Counted from the first letter of the stretch, positions 9,225-18,655 are shown. The stretch is 64,000 nt of DNA from Halocatena marina (GCF_025913575.1 NZ_CP109785.1:3534001-3598000), one strand, 5' to 3'. Made by a program: numbers and translations. Notes: generated by a model not told the origin, from the sequence alone.

Positions 9225-10529
9225 CTAGCCTTGCTTTGAAACCGCATCGAGCATTCCCTGAGTGGCTGTTTTGATGTTCCCCGAGCCGAGGAATTCATCG
9301 TTGATGACCGTCTCTAAGTCACTCAGCACGTTCGAGGTGACGGCGAGTCCGTGAGCGATCGTCGGTGGCTTTTGTTTGGCATTCGTGTAGTCCTCGATCG
9401 TTTTCGTGAGGTACGGGCCAAACTCCTTCGTTGGCACGTCAGTGCGCGGTGGGATCGATCCCTTGAACTTGTTAAAGCGCACCTGTGCGTCTTTCGTCCC
9501 GACGTATTCGAGGAACTTCTTGGCCGCATCTGGAGCCGGTCCGTCGGCCGGGAAGGGGAACGAGTCGAAATGCAGCGTATAGATGCCTTCGGTACCGGGG
9601 AAGCTGACTGCTCCCCAGTCTTTGTCGTACTCGAAGTTCTCCTGATTGCGGTACGCACCAGCGACCCAGTTCCCTTGATGGATGAACGCCGCCTCACCGT
9701 TCATAATTTTCTGGTTCGCGGTCGTGAAGTCAGCGGTCGAGGCATTCTTGTTGAAATGATTGGAGTACTGCTTGACCGTCTCGAACGCCGACCGAACGTC
9801 TTTGGCTTTGCCCTTCCCGTCGATGAAGTTCATGTACGCGTCGTATCCCGACTGGCCGAGCAGAACGACGGCCCACAGTTGGAGGGTCGTCCACGGTGCT
9901 TTCTGGCCCTGTGCCATGCCGACCGCGTCCGTCTTGTTCTCGACTTGCTTCATCGCGTTCAGCAGGTCTGCGGGCTTCGAGAGTGATGTGGGATCGACGC
10001 CAGCCTTCTCTAACACCTTGACGTTGTAGAAGAGGTCGTTGAGACGGTGTGAGCCGATCGGCACCGCCGCATAAGAGCCCTCCCCAACGGTCGATCCTTT
10101 GAGCCGTGAGAGCCGTTTTGCCTCCTTCGAATAGGCTGACTCCATCCCATTCTTCTTCCAAACGTCCCCAATATCACCGAGAAGATCGGATTCGGAAAAC
10201 TGAACGAGATTCGCACCCGGCCAGTCGGCCCACGAACTCGGCAAGTTCCGATTCTGGGCGCGCTTGGAGATGGTGGTGTCAAGGTTGGTGTTCCCACCAC
10301 CACCAATAGCGTTGAAGTTAGCGTCAACGTCTGGATACTGCTTCTTGAACCCGTCAATGAGGTTGTTGACTGCGTCCTGCCCGTCTCCACCTGTCCATCC
10401 GTGAAGCACTTCTGCTTTCTCGCTGGACCCGTTCCCACCCATGCCGAGACAACCTGAGAGGCTAACGACACTGGCAGTTCCGACTCCCTTCAATACACTT
10501 CTTCGAGTAATTCGAGTGTTACGTGCCAT
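9225..10529 (-). CDS. Sugar ABC transporter substrate-binding lipoprotein
   Basis: A 434-residue extracytoplasmic solute-binding protein of the CUT1 (MalE-like) class. The N-terminus has a TAT signal with lipobox (TRRSVLKG ... LSGCLG), so it is probably exported folded and lipid-anchored. I chose ATG 10529 because it places the twin arginine near residue 8; an ATG six codons upstream is less likely. It is the first gene of the transporter operon and diverges from the ROK kinase gene across about 225 bases. Confidence 0.9.
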   Translation of the reverse strand: MARNTRITRRSVLKGVGTASVVSLSGCLGMGGNGSSEKAEVLHGWTGGDGQDAVNNLIDGFKKQYPDVDANFNAIGGGGNTNLDTTISKRAQNRNLPSSWADWPGANLVQFSESDLLGDIGDVWKKNGMESAYSKEAKRLSRLKGSTVGEGSYAAVPIGSHRLNDLFYNVKVLEKAGVDPTSLSKPADLLNAMKQVENKTDAVGMAQGQKAPWTTLQLWAVVLLGQSGYDAYMNFIDGKGKAKDVRSAFETVKQYSNHFNKNASTADFTTANQKIMNGEAAFIHQGNWVAGAYRNQENFEYDKDWGAVSFPGTEGIYTLHFDSFPFPADGPAPDAAKKFLEYVGTKDAQVRFNKFKGSIPPRTDVPTKEFGPYLTKTIEDYTNAKQKPPTIAHGLAVTSNVLSDLETVINDEFLGSGNIKTATQGMLDAVSKQG

Positions 10530-10659
10530 GATATACCACTTTACCAACGGATACTGTAATGTATCTTTGTGAGGTAATACTTAATCCTTTCTTCTAATTA
10601 ACTATAGTCCGAGTTAATGTTTTACAATAACTATGGGTGGAAAAACGCACTGAAATCGT

Positions 10660-10672
10660 ATTACTAGGTAAT
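10660..10672. promoter_or_regulatory. 13-bp perfect palindrome between divergent sugar genes
   Basis: ATTAC-TAG-GTAAT lies in the divergent promoter region between the sugar-binding-protein gene and the ROK kinase gene. A related half site (GGTAATAC) occurs about 85 bases to its left. An operator role is inferred only from symmetry and position. Confidence 0.3.
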
Positions 10673-10696
10673 CAGCATTTCGTTCGATGCGTCACA

Positions 10697-10716
10697 GGGA
10701 CTCACATTCGAGTAAA
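10697..10716 (+). promoter_or_regulatory. TrmB-like operator in front of the ROK kinase gene
   Basis: Core GACT-N7-GAGTA followed by AA, about 40 bases before the chosen ROK start at 10756. Read on the other strand it shares the nine-base run AATGTGAGT with the site at 14-33. One half site is imperfect (GACT for TACT), so this is the weakest of the three copies. Confidence 0.45.
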
Positions 10717-10755
10717 TCTATGCAATTAAGTGACGCCAGTTCGCCTAATAGACCA

Positions 10756-11826
10756 ATGGACTACTACGCGGGCGTCGATCTAGGGGCGACAAATATCAGG
10801 GCTGCGGTGGCAGGCGCAGATGCAAAGGTCATCGGCAGCGCGACCTGTGCGACCCCTCGTGGTCCGACCGGAATCGCAGTCACAGAGGCCGTTCTGTCAG
10901 CGGTGCGCGACTCCTGTGACGATGCAGGGATCGAACCGCAGTCGATTCAGGTTGCGGGAATTGGGTCTATTGGCCCACTTGATCTCGCGGAGGGTGTGAT
11001 CGAAGGTCCCGCAAACCTTCCCGATACCATCGATCGCATCCCATTGACCGGTCCGCTCAAATCACTCATCGGTGGTAGTGAGGTGGTCCTCCACAACGAC
11101 GCGGACGCGGGATTAGTTGGCGAGCGATTTTACGGCGAGTACTCGCCCGACGACATGATCTACGTGACCATTTCCAGTGGTATCGGTGCTGGTGTGGCTG
11201 TCGACGGCAGTCTCCTCTCGGGTTGGGACGGGAATGCTGGCGAGATTGGGCATATGATTGTCGATCCAAGCGGGACGATGACCTGTGGCTGTGGCCGTGA
11301 CGGCCACTGGGAGGCGTACTGTTCAGGGAACAATATTCCGAAATACGCACAACAGCTCCACAAACAAGATCCAGTCGAGACCGATCTCCCGCTCCCTGCG
11401 GATTCCAGTCGTGACTCTGATGCACAGTCACCAGACGCATTCTCTTCTTCTAGTAGTGCTACTGACGCTGATGCTGATTCAAATCCTCCGTTTGATGCAC
11501 CAGTAGTGTTCGAACACGCCGGGAGCGATGACTTTGCTGACTACGTCATTGAGCGCATCGCCCAGTGGAACGCGGTTGGCATGGCTAACCTCGCCCACGC
11601 GTACGCTCCCATTGTGATCAACGTCGGTGGGGCAGTCGCGCTCAACAATCCGGAGCTCATCATCGATCCGATCAACGAACTGCTTCCCGAACTCGTCCTC
11701 ACGAACGTTCCCGATGTACAGCTGACAACCCTTTCGGGCGATGTTGTTGTCCACGGTGCGCTCGCGAGTGCGCTGTTGGCTGACGGTCACAGTCGACCCG
11801 ATAATCCGTCAAAGTTCAGAAAATAA
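10756..11826 (+). CDS. ROK family sugar kinase, glucokinase-like
   Basis: A 356-residue cytosolic sugar kinase. It has the phosphate loop VDLGATN (residues 7-13), the ENDANAA-like segment HNDADAGLVGE carrying the catalytic Asp, and the ROK zinc-type motif CGCGRDGHWEAYCSG at 177-191. The motif has His-Trp where many relatives have Cys-Leu. A Ser/Asp-rich insert of about 30 residues (roughly 216-245) interrupts the fold and is unusual. I chose the ATG at 10756, where homology begins; in-frame upstream starts would overlap the putative operator. Context suggests glucose phosphorylation. Confidence 0.82.
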   Translation: MDYYAGVDLGATNIRAAVAGADAKVIGSATCATPRGPTGIAVTEAVLSAVRDSCDDAGIEPQSIQVAGIGSIGPLDLAEGVIEGPANLPDTIDRIPLTGPLKSLIGGSEVVLHNDADAGLVGERFYGEYSPDDMIYVTISSGIGAGVAVDGSLLSGWDGNAGEIGHMIVDPSGTMTCGCGRDGHWEAYCSGNNIPKYAQQLHKQDPVETDLPLPADSSRDSDAQSPDAFSSSSSATDADADSNPPFDAPVVFEHAGSDDFADYVIERIAQWNAVGMANLAHAYAPIVINVGGAVALNNPELIIDPINELLPELVLTNVPDVQLTTLSGDVVVHGALASALLADGHSRPDNPSKFRK

Positions 11827-11834
11827 GATCTATG

Positions 11835-12866
11835 TTACCACTGGAATCCGTTCGGATCGTTCGGTGGGTCGAGCGGACTCCGTTCGAGATTCTCGGGTAA
11901 GTCTGGATTGTTGTAGTCCTTCGGAGCGACGTCGTTGGGTCCATACGGATAGAACAGCGACGCAATCGCGTGAATATGCTCTCGACCAACATCGAGTTCA
12001 AACTGACCCCCACCGTACAGTGTGACGTCTCGTTCGAGGCAGTAATCGATGCTGTCGAGCAGCGACTCGACAGAGCCGAATCGTGACGGCTTGATGTTCA
12101 GCACGGACGGCTCGAACGGTAGCTGTTTGATGTCATCGATGCCGTGGATCGGTGCGTCCCACGAGAGATGCTCTTCGTGGCCGTCGAACAGGGGTTGTGT
12201 TTCGTCGGTGAGTGCTGGATCTTCGATAATCGCGTCCGGAAACTGCTCGACGATCGTCTGATACAGATCGAAATCGACGGGCTGATCGACGCTCGTGCCC
12301 TCGTATTGGCTCTTCAGATCGAGGATGCGTACCCGTCCAGTTTCGGCGAGTCGTTCGATGAGCTCTGCGGTCCAGTCGGAGGTCGGATCGAGTTTGAACT
12401 CCACGTCTGGGTTGCGTTCGAGGAGTGTTTCGATCCGATCGAACGTCGGGGGATCACCGAGCCGAGTGCTGGCGACGAACCGAACCGGCTCGTACTCACG
12501 CTCTAACACTGCTGCGAGGTTCGTCCCCGCTTGTTTCAGTGCGAGATCGAGGGCGGCACTCTCGAAGCCCCACCGACGGTACGCTCGGTTCGACCAACCT
12601 TCACCGAATCCCGGCTCACCGACCATTTCAGAGAACTCACGATGGGTGAACTCCCCAGTTTGCGGGAACGTCGGATTCTCGAAGAATGCGTGCTGGTCAT
12701 CACCCTCGTACGTGACATCCTCGCCGTATCCGATTTCTCCTTTTCCACGCAACACGATGACCGTCGACGTTCGCGTGAAATCACTCGACGTCTCACGCTC
12801 TTTGAGTTCGAGATCGTACTCCTCGATCGTCACTGGCAGATCCGCTAAACGACTGTATGATCCCAT
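11835..12866 (-). CDS. Unassigned enolase-superfamily protein
   Basis: A 343-residue protein that looks like a divergent member of the mandelate racemase/muconate-cycloisomerase side of the enolase superfamily. Visible are an N-terminal capping-type domain, WGFESAALDLALKQAG, a FKLD strand, ILDLKSQYEG, IIEDPAL and a C-terminal YGGGQFELDVGREH segment. The usual paired acid/base Lys-x-Lys and His-Asp dyads are not obvious. It is convergent with the ROK kinase (8-base gap) in the sugar block, so a sugar-acid role is plausible, but I do not recognise a specific reaction. Confidence 0.65.
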   Translation of the reverse strand: MGSYSRLADLPVTIEEYDLELKERETSSDFTRTSTVIVLRGKGEIGYGEDVTYEGDDQHAFFENPTFPQTGEFTHREFSEMVGEPGFGEGWSNRAYRRWGFESAALDLALKQAGTNLAAVLEREYEPVRFVASTRLGDPPTFDRIETLLERNPDVEFKLDPTSDWTAELIERLAETGRVRILDLKSQYEGTSVDQPVDFDLYQTIVEQFPDAIIEDPALTDETQPLFDGHEEHLSWDAPIHGIDDIKQLPFEPSVLNIKPSRFGSVESLLDSIDYCLERDVTLYGGGQFELDVGREHIHAIASLFYPYGPNDVAPKDYNNPDLPENLERSPLDPPNDPNGFQW

Positions 12867-12982
12867 AGTATGATTGTATCTGGGATCAACAAAAATTGTT
12901 TCATTCTAATTATTATGATGTATGTATGGCACCCCAAGAATAAATCGAAAGAGGCTAACAAAGAGCGATCTCACAGCCATCG

Positions 12983-13177
12983 ATGAGATCTGATTCGGTC
13001 CCCGATTCGTGGAGTGATCCCGACTACGTCACCACCGTCGTTGGTGTGCTCGCCGCCGGTGCGATCTGTCTCTACAGCACGACAACTGACAGCCTATCAA
13101 CTGAGACGACGCTGTTCGTCCTGCTCGCCGTGTTCCTCCCGATGACGCTCGCCGGTAAAATTGCTCGGCGCTGGTGA
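12983..13177 (+). CDS. Small two-helix membrane protein
   Basis: A 64-residue protein with two hydrophobic segments (about 17-33 and 42-58), an acidic start and a basic end (KIARRW). No family recognised. It stands alone on the plus strand between the enolase-like gene and the KDG aldolase gene. Confidence 0.5.
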   Translation: MRSDSVPDSWSDPDYVTTVVGVLAAGAICLYSTTTDSLSTETTLFVLLAVFLPMTLAGKIARRW

Positions 13178-13339
13178 AGGAAGTCGGAACTCAGCAATTT
13201 GTGTCGCCGGTTGACTCACCCTCCGTCCACGGCCAGATCAGATGACATTCTCTGCATCTGAAAACATTTATTCCATTCTGAATTAACTCATCCAGTGTTA
13301 GAAGGGGGGTTTACGTGCCTCCTGAAGAAAGAGCATACA

Positions 13340-14260
13340 ATGACAGAATACGCACCAGCGCCAGGAGCTGACGACCCACTTGATCTCCATGGCGTCGTCC
13401 CACCGACGATAACAGCGTTCAACGAAGATGAATCGATCGACGCGGCGACGACTGCAGCACACGCTCGGTTCGTCGTTGATCGTGGCGCACACGGCGTTTT
13501 CCCGCTCGGAACAAACGGCGAGTTCGCCCTACTGACTCCCGATGAGCGCACACAAGTGATCGAGGCGGTCGCCACAGAGATCAACGGCGAAGTGCCAGTT
13601 ATCGCGGGAGTGGGCGCGCCGGGTACTCGTGAAACCATCGAGAACGCCGAGCAGGCCGCTGCTGCCGGAGCGGACGGTCTCGTCGTCGTCACCCCCTACT
13701 ATTTCCCGATCGATCGGACAGGCGCAGTTGAGCACTACCAACAGATTGTCAACAATATCTCACTTCCGGTGTACGTCTATCACATCCCGAGCCGGACCGG
13801 CAACTCCCTCGCACGCGAAACGATGTCCGAAATTGCTGCTCTCGATGGGATCGCTGGTGTCAAAGACTCGAGCAAAGACATTCCGTGGCTCGGACAAGTC
13901 ATCGCTGCTTCCCCTGATGTGAGCTTCTTTGCCGGATCGGATTCGCTGCTCGTCCCCGGTCTCGACCTCGGTTGTACCGGTCTTGTCAGCGCCATTGCGA
14001 ACGCGTTTCCCGAAATCGTCGTTGAACTATACGAGGCGTACGACGAAGGAGACAGAGAACGCGCACAGTCACTCCAGCAGACGCTCTATGCAGTCCGGCG
14101 CGCATTCAAGCAAGGGTCGTATCTTGCCGGTGTGAAAAGCGCACTCTCGTTGCGTGGATTCGAGGCTGGAGAGCTCCGTCGCCCGCTCCGGCGGATGAAC
14201 GAATCCGATGAAGCCGCCCTCGCAGACGAGCTCGAACGGCTTGGTGTCTTGAAACGCTAA
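13340..14260 (+). CDS. kdgA: 2-keto-3-deoxygluconate aldolase, DapA family
   Basis: A 306-residue TIM-barrel class I aldolase. GTNGE is at 57-61, the catalytic Tyr at about 147 (YHIPSR) and the Schiff-base Lys at about 175 (GVKDSSKD). The family also contains dihydrodipicolinate synthase and N-acetylneuraminate lyase. Placement beside the sugar-acid dehydratase points to cleavage of KDG or KDPG to pyruvate and glyceraldehyde (3-phosphate). I chose the ATG at 13340, giving the usual haloarchaeal N-terminus. Only 32 bases separate its stop from the next gene. Confidence 0.85.
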   Translation: MTEYAPAPGADDPLDLHGVVPPTITAFNEDESIDAATTAAHARFVVDRGAHGVFPLGTNGEFALLTPDERTQVIEAVATEINGEVPVIAGVGAPGTRETIENAEQAAAAGADGLVVVTPYYFPIDRTGAVEHYQQIVNNISLPVYVYHIPSRTGNSLARETMSEIAALDGIAGVKDSSKDIPWLGQVIAASPDVSFFAGSDSLLVPGLDLGCTGLVSAIANAFPEIVVELYEAYDEGDRERAQSLQQTLYAVRRAFKQGSYLAGVKSALSLRGFEAGELRRPLRRMNESDEAALADELERLGVLKR

Positions 14261-14263
14261 GTA

Positions 14264-14283
14264 TTTACTACGACGTGAGTAAA
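14264..14283 (+). promoter_or_regulatory. TrmB-like operator in front of the dehydratase gene
   Basis: The clearest copy: TACT-N7-GAGTA inside a palindrome with TTTACT and AGTAAA arms. It lies in the short kdgA-gnaD gap and ends ten bases before the ATG at 14293. This suggests the dehydratase can be controlled separately from the aldolase gene. Confidence 0.65.
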
Positions 14284-14292
14284 TGTAAAACC

Positions 14293-15528
14293 ATGGCACG
14301 GGACTACTCCACACTCCACGATCCAAACGCGGAGTATACGATGCGGGATCTTTCAGCAGAGACGATGGGCGTTACGCGCGAGCGAGGTGGACCGCGAGAC
14401 GCTGTGATAACCGACGTTCAGACTGCAATGGTCGATGGGAACTTCCCGTGGACCCTCGTGCGTGTGTACACAGACGCTGGGATTGTCGGTACTGGTGAGG
14501 CGTACTGGGGTGCTGGTGTTCCAGAACTCATCGCTCGAATGAAGCCGTTTCTCATCGGGGAGAATCCGCTCGATATCGACCGACTGTTCGAGCACCTCAT
14601 CCAGAAGATGTCCGGTGAGGGATCGGTTGCGGGTGTGACTGTTACCGCAATCGCTGGTATCGAAATCGCATTGCACGACCTCGCGGGAAAGATACTCGAT
14701 GTGCCCGCATACCAACTCCTCGGCGGGAAATACCGCGATGAGGTTCGTGTCTACTGTGATTGTCATGCTGGCGACGAGTCAGAGCCGGAGTCCTGTGCTC
14801 GGGAAGCCGAACGCGTGGTCAACGAACTTGGGTACGACGCGTTGAAGTTCGATTTGGACGTGCCAAGCGGCCACGAGAAAGACCGCGCGAACCGCCATCT
14901 CCGTAAGGCCGAAATTGAGCACAAGGCCGATATCATCCGTACTGTCACCGAACGCGTCGGTGAGCAGGCCGATGTCGCGTTCGACTGCCACTGGTCGTTC
15001 TCTCCTGGGAGCGCAAAGCAACTTGCTCGCGCTGTTGAGGATTGTGGGATCTGGTGGCTCGAAGATCCCGTTCCACCAGAAAACATCGACGTGCAGCGAG
15101 AAGTCACACACAGCACGACGACGCCCATCACCGCCGGTGAAAACGTCTACCGAAAGCACGGTCAGCGCCGTCTCATCGACGAACAGGCGGTCGATATTCT
15201 CGCGCCTGATCTTCCCAAAGTGGGTGGAATGCGCGAGACGCGGAAGATCGCCGATTTGGCTGATACGTACTACATCCCTGTCGCAATGCACAACGTCTCC
15301 TCACCCATCGCAACGATGGCCAGCGCACACGTCGGAGCGGCTATCCCGAATGCGCTCGCTGTCGAGTACCACTCATATGAACTCCCATGGTGGTCTGATA
15401 TGGTCGAAGAACCCGTAATCGAAGACGGGTATATCGAAATCCCCGAGCAACCTGGACTCGGTCTGACTCTCGATCTCGATGTCGTCAGTGATCACCTTGT
15501 CGCTGGGGAAACGTTGTTCGACGAATAA
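14293..15528 (+). CDS. gnaD: Gluconate/galactonate dehydratase, mandelate racemase family
   Basis: A 411-residue enolase-superfamily sugar-acid dehydratase that would convert D-gluconate (or D-galactonate) to the 2-keto-3-deoxy acid. Metal ligands are visible as Asp231 (FDCHW), Glu257 (WLEDP) and Glu283 (AGEN). Lys185 and His233 sit on neighbouring strands and His333 (AMHN) is the likely base. Length and motifs agree with the Haloferax gluconate dehydratase type. The ATG at 14293 is preferred over a GTG at 14275, which would lie inside the putative operator. It follows the KDG aldolase gene, as expected for an Entner-Doudoroff pair. Confidence 0.85.
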   Translation: MARDYSTLHDPNAEYTMRDLSAETMGVTRERGGPRDAVITDVQTAMVDGNFPWTLVRVYTDAGIVGTGEAYWGAGVPELIARMKPFLIGENPLDIDRLFEHLIQKMSGEGSVAGVTVTAIAGIEIALHDLAGKILDVPAYQLLGGKYRDEVRVYCDCHAGDESEPESCAREAERVVNELGYDALKFDLDVPSGHEKDRANRHLRKAEIEHKADIIRTVTERVGEQADVAFDCHWSFSPGSAKQLARAVEDCGIWWLEDPVPPENIDVQREVTHSTTTPITAGENVYRKHGQRRLIDEQAVDILAPDLPKVGGMRETRKIADLADTYYIPVAMHNVSSPIATMASAHVGAAIPNALAVEYHSYELPWWSDMVEEPVIEDGYIEIPEQPGLGLTLDLDVVSDHLVAGETLFDE

Positions 15529-15705
15529 ACATCGGTCAAGCGATGTAATCTCAGTGAATCATCCCTCATCACTGACTGTTAAGATGTGTTGATAATTGAA
15601 CTGTGGAGTTATTCCTGTGTTCACATTACCACATGTGCGTAGTATGGATCGTTCTCTTATTGATCATAGTATCTGAAACTAGTTGTCGGAACTCACAGAA
15701 AAGGT

Positions 15706-17082
15706 ATGTATGATTCTGATCCAATAGGACATATGGATCGCATTCCGCTCTTCGGGGGGCGTTCGCGAATCGCGTGGTGGCTCATCACCGTCCTATTGGG
15801 CGCGATTCTCGCCTACGTTATCCTCTCGTATCTCGGAGCGTTCGTGCTTGGCGTATTCATCTACTACGCAACTCGTCCGATCTACGAGCAATTTGCCTGT
15901 CGGATTCAGCCACCAAGTGTTGGTGTTATGGTTGCGTTATTGACGATCTCACTTCCAGTCCTCCTTCTGGTAGCGTATACCATTTCCATTGCTGTTGGAC
16001 AACTCGGTTTTGTGACCGATCCCGGTTTCAGTACGTACCGCCCTCTGTTGGACCCGTATTTTGATTTGACTGGAATTCACTCGTTTCAGGAATTCATTAG
16101 CTCCATCGCGAACGATCCGCAGCAGCTCGAAGGTTTGGTTTCTGAACAAACAGTCCAGCGTTTTCTTGAATCGGCTGGCACGTATCTCGGTGTAGTTGCT
16201 TCTGGCTTACTTCAGGCGTTCATTGCTCTCGCTGTCGCGTTCTATCTCCTCCGAGATGATCACAAACTAGCCGGCTGGGCGCGGACAGCGCTCGCACGAG
16301 ACGACGAAACGCTGATCGCCTATGGATACGCTGTTGATCAGGATCTGAAAACGGTGTTCTTTGGAAACATTTTGAACGCCTTTGTGGTTGCAGTCACGTC
16401 CTTAACGATGTATCATGCACTCAACCTGTGGGCCCCTCAGAGTGTTTCGATCCCCGCACCGACGCTGCTCGGACTGTTGACCGGTGCGGCAAGTCTCATA
16501 CCTGTCGTCGGAATGAAGGTTGTTTACGTCCCTGTAACGGTGTATCTCGGTGCGGTCGCGGGTCTGAACAACCCGAGTCTATTGCTGTTTCCGCTCGCGT
16601 TTCTAATTGTCTCCGCTGTCGTCATCGATGGACTGACCGAGTTGATCCTTCGGCCGTACATTTCAGGTCGAAATCTCCACGTCGGTCTCGTGCTGTTCGC
16701 TTACATCCTCGGGCCGCTCATCTTCGGCTGGTACGGCCTCTTCCTCGGACCACTCCTCCTCGTGTTGACCATCCACCTTGCTCGGATCGTGCTCCCAGAA
16801 CTCATCCACGGGGAACCACTCAACCCAGACGCCATCGGAGCCGATCCGATCCCAGACGCCGACGGACCACCACCGGCGAAATCCGATGACACAGACACCG
16901 ATTCTGATTCTGATTCCAACTCAGGCTCCAACACCAATATTGACACCGGGACAGGCACTGCTCCCGCTGAGAGTGAGGATACTTCCGAATCAGACGCTGT
17001 GACTGACACGACGGGGGATCGCTCGACCTCGCACTCGGCTGCTGATGAATCGACGCCCGATTCGTCTTCGGATGGAGCGTGA
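15706..17082 (+). CDS. AI-2E family transporter (PerM-like)
   Basis: A 458-residue membrane protein with about eight helices and the family layout: paired N-terminal helices, a long extracytoplasmic segment (about 110-155), and a C-terminal helical bundle with PVVGMKVVYVPVTVYL and LRPYISGR. The last 75 residues are an Asp/Ser/Thr-rich tail with no fold expected. The family exports autoinducer-2 in E. coli, but members elsewhere transport other small molecules or Na+/H+; substrate here is unknown. An internal ATG at 15733 is an alternative start. Confidence 0.8.
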   Translation: MYDSDPIGHMDRIPLFGGRSRIAWWLITVLLGAILAYVILSYLGAFVLGVFIYYATRPIYEQFACRIQPPSVGVMVALLTISLPVLLLVAYTISIAVGQLGFVTDPGFSTYRPLLDPYFDLTGIHSFQEFISSIANDPQQLEGLVSEQTVQRFLESAGTYLGVVASGLLQAFIALAVAFYLLRDDHKLAGWARTALARDDETLIAYGYAVDQDLKTVFFGNILNAFVVAVTSLTMYHALNLWAPQSVSIPAPTLLGLLTGAASLIPVVGMKVVYVPVTVYLGAVAGLNNPSLLLFPLAFLIVSAVVIDGLTELILRPYISGRNLHVGLVLFAYILGPLIFGWYGLFLGPLLLVLTIHLARIVLPELIHGEPLNPDAIGADPIPDADGPPPAKSDDTDTDSDSDSNSGSNTNIDTGTGTAPAESEDTSESDAVTDTTGDRSTSHSAADESTPDSSSDGA

Positions 17083-17164
17083 TGAGGAGTAAGTTCTCTT
17101 TTGCGGCGGCGCTCGACAGTGCAACGGTTAGCTATCGAGTGTCGAATGCGTCGAACGCGTGCGT

Positions 17165-17890
17165 TCACTCACGGACAGCGTTCATCGCATTTTCGAGCGT
17201 AAAGGCTCCTTCGTAGAGCGCTGTACCGACAACAACAGCTGCGACGCCTGCTTTTTTGAGTGCGCGAACGTCATCGATTGAGGCGACACCGCCGCTGGCG
17301 ACGACAGGAATATCGACGCTGTCGACGATCTGTTCGACGGGACCGGCACGGATTCCTTCGAGTCGTCCCTCGACATCCACGTCGGTAAAAAGGATTGCTC
17401 CCGCACCCAGCGCTTCAAAGCGTGCGGCTGCTGTCGCGGGATCGAGTCCCGTGCCTTCGGTCCAGCCCGAGACGACGACTTCGCCTGCTTTCGCATCGAG
17501 ACTCACCATCACCGTCTCTGGGTGTTCATTGCTAATCGTGGCGACAATGTCGGGGTTTTCGACCGCTGCTGTTCCGAGGATCACGCGGTCGATCCCACGG
17601 TCGAGCAGTTCGATCGCGTCCTCAGCGGTGCGAATCCCGCCACCGAGCTGGACATCGACGCCGACACTCGAAACGATCGACTCGATCGCGTCCGCATTCT
17701 GTCGGTTCCCCTCGAACGCCCCGTCGAGATCGACGAGATGGAGTGTGGATGCACCTGCGTCGACCCAGCGCTCGGCTGCTACAGTTGGATCACCGTACGT
17801 GCGCTCGGTGCCGCGCTCGCCACCAACGAGTTGGACGACCTGTCCGTCCTGTACGTCAACTGCGGGAATAACTTCGAACTCCGAGAACAT
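17165..17890 (-). CDS. hisA: HisA, phosphoribosylformimino-AICAR phosphate isomerase
   Basis: A 241-residue TIM-barrel enzyme of histidine biosynthesis (fourth step, Amadori rearrangement of ProFAR). The N-terminus [15 protein letters not shown] holds the first catalytic Asp, [28 protein letters not shown] gives the phosphate site, and the second catalytic Asp lies in LFTDVDVEG. Length is normal. It stands alone here, without other his genes. Confidence 0.95.
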   Translation of the reverse strand: MFSEFEVIPAVDVQDGQVVQLVGGERGTERTYGDPTVAAERWVDAGASTLHLVDLDGAFEGNRQNADAIESIVSSVGVDVQLGGGIRTAEDAIELLDRGIDRVILGTAAVENPDIVATISNEHPETVMVSLDAKAGEVVVSGWTEGTGLDPATAAARFEALGAGAILFTDVDVEGRLEGIRAGPVEQIVDSVDIPVVASGGVASIDDVRALKKAGVAAVVVGTALYEGAFTLENAMNAVRE

Positions 17891-18100
17891 ACCTCTCTGT
17901 CAGTGGGCCACAGGTTAAACGGGTCGATCGTGATGGGCGTGTTTAATCCATCAGTACGTGACAGATCACGATTGAGTAATCCCCACGTCTGCGTGGTCCC
18001 TCATTGCGCTGGCCATACACTTTCTTCATATTTGTCCGTTAGCTATGCTGACGCTGCTCAACAGCAAGGCCTAACATTGTGGCCGTCAAATCGCCGGATG

Positions 18101-18490
18101 ATGCCCACTGTCGAATACCTAAACTATGAAGTGCTCGATGACCACGGCTGGGCGATGGACGACGACGATCTCTTCGGTAAAGCCGCGGATGAGGATTTCA
18201 ACGAAGAGGACTACGGTACCATCGAGGTAAACCCAGGCGAGTACATCCTTGAGGCCGCTGAGGCACAGGGATACGATTGGCCGTTTTCGTGCCGAGCAGG
18301 CGCGTGTGCGAACTGCGCTGCCATCCTCAAAGAGGGTGAGATCGAGATGGACATGCAGCAGATCCTCTCCGATGAGGAAGTCGAAGACCGCAACGTCCGC
18401 CTGACCTGCATCGGGTCGCCGGGCGATGACGACGTCAAGATCGTCTACAACGCAAAACACCTCGATTACCTCCAGAATCGAGTCATATAA
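18101..18490 (+). CDS. fer: 2Fe-2S ferredoxin, haloarchaeal plant type
   Basis: A 129-residue acidic ferredoxin. Cluster cysteines are seen in CRAGACANC (about 64, 69, 72) and in LTCIG (about 106). The acidic insert near the N-terminus ([20 protein letters not shown]) is the haloarchaeal salt-adaptation insert. It carries electrons for 2-oxoacid:ferredoxin oxidoreductases, which replace pyruvate dehydrogenase in haloarchaea. The start ATG 18101 gives the typical [10 protein letters not shown] beginning; it is read divergently from hisA. Confidence 0.96.
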   Translation: MPTVEYLNYEVLDDHGWAMDDDDLFGKAADEDFNEEDYGTIEVNPGEYILEAAEAQGYDWPFSCRAGACANCAAILKEGEIEMDMQQILSDEEVEDRNVRLTCIGSPGDDDVKIVYNAKHLDYLQNRVI

Positions 18491-18655
18491 ACGACACTGT
18501 CGAACAAGCACTTTGCGCAACGCGATTTTCCTGCTTTGGTCAGACGCATCGACCGTCGTTTCTGTTTCCTCCTCGTGATCTCGCTGACGGTGACCGTGTT
18601 TGTGTTGACCGAAGAGTGATATTCTATCACCGACATCTGATTTTTAAACAATATC

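Noticed and set aside
17983..18000. Short hairpin CCACG/CGTGG in the hisA-ferredoxin gap
   Set aside because: A five-base stem with no poly-T or other context; expected by chance.
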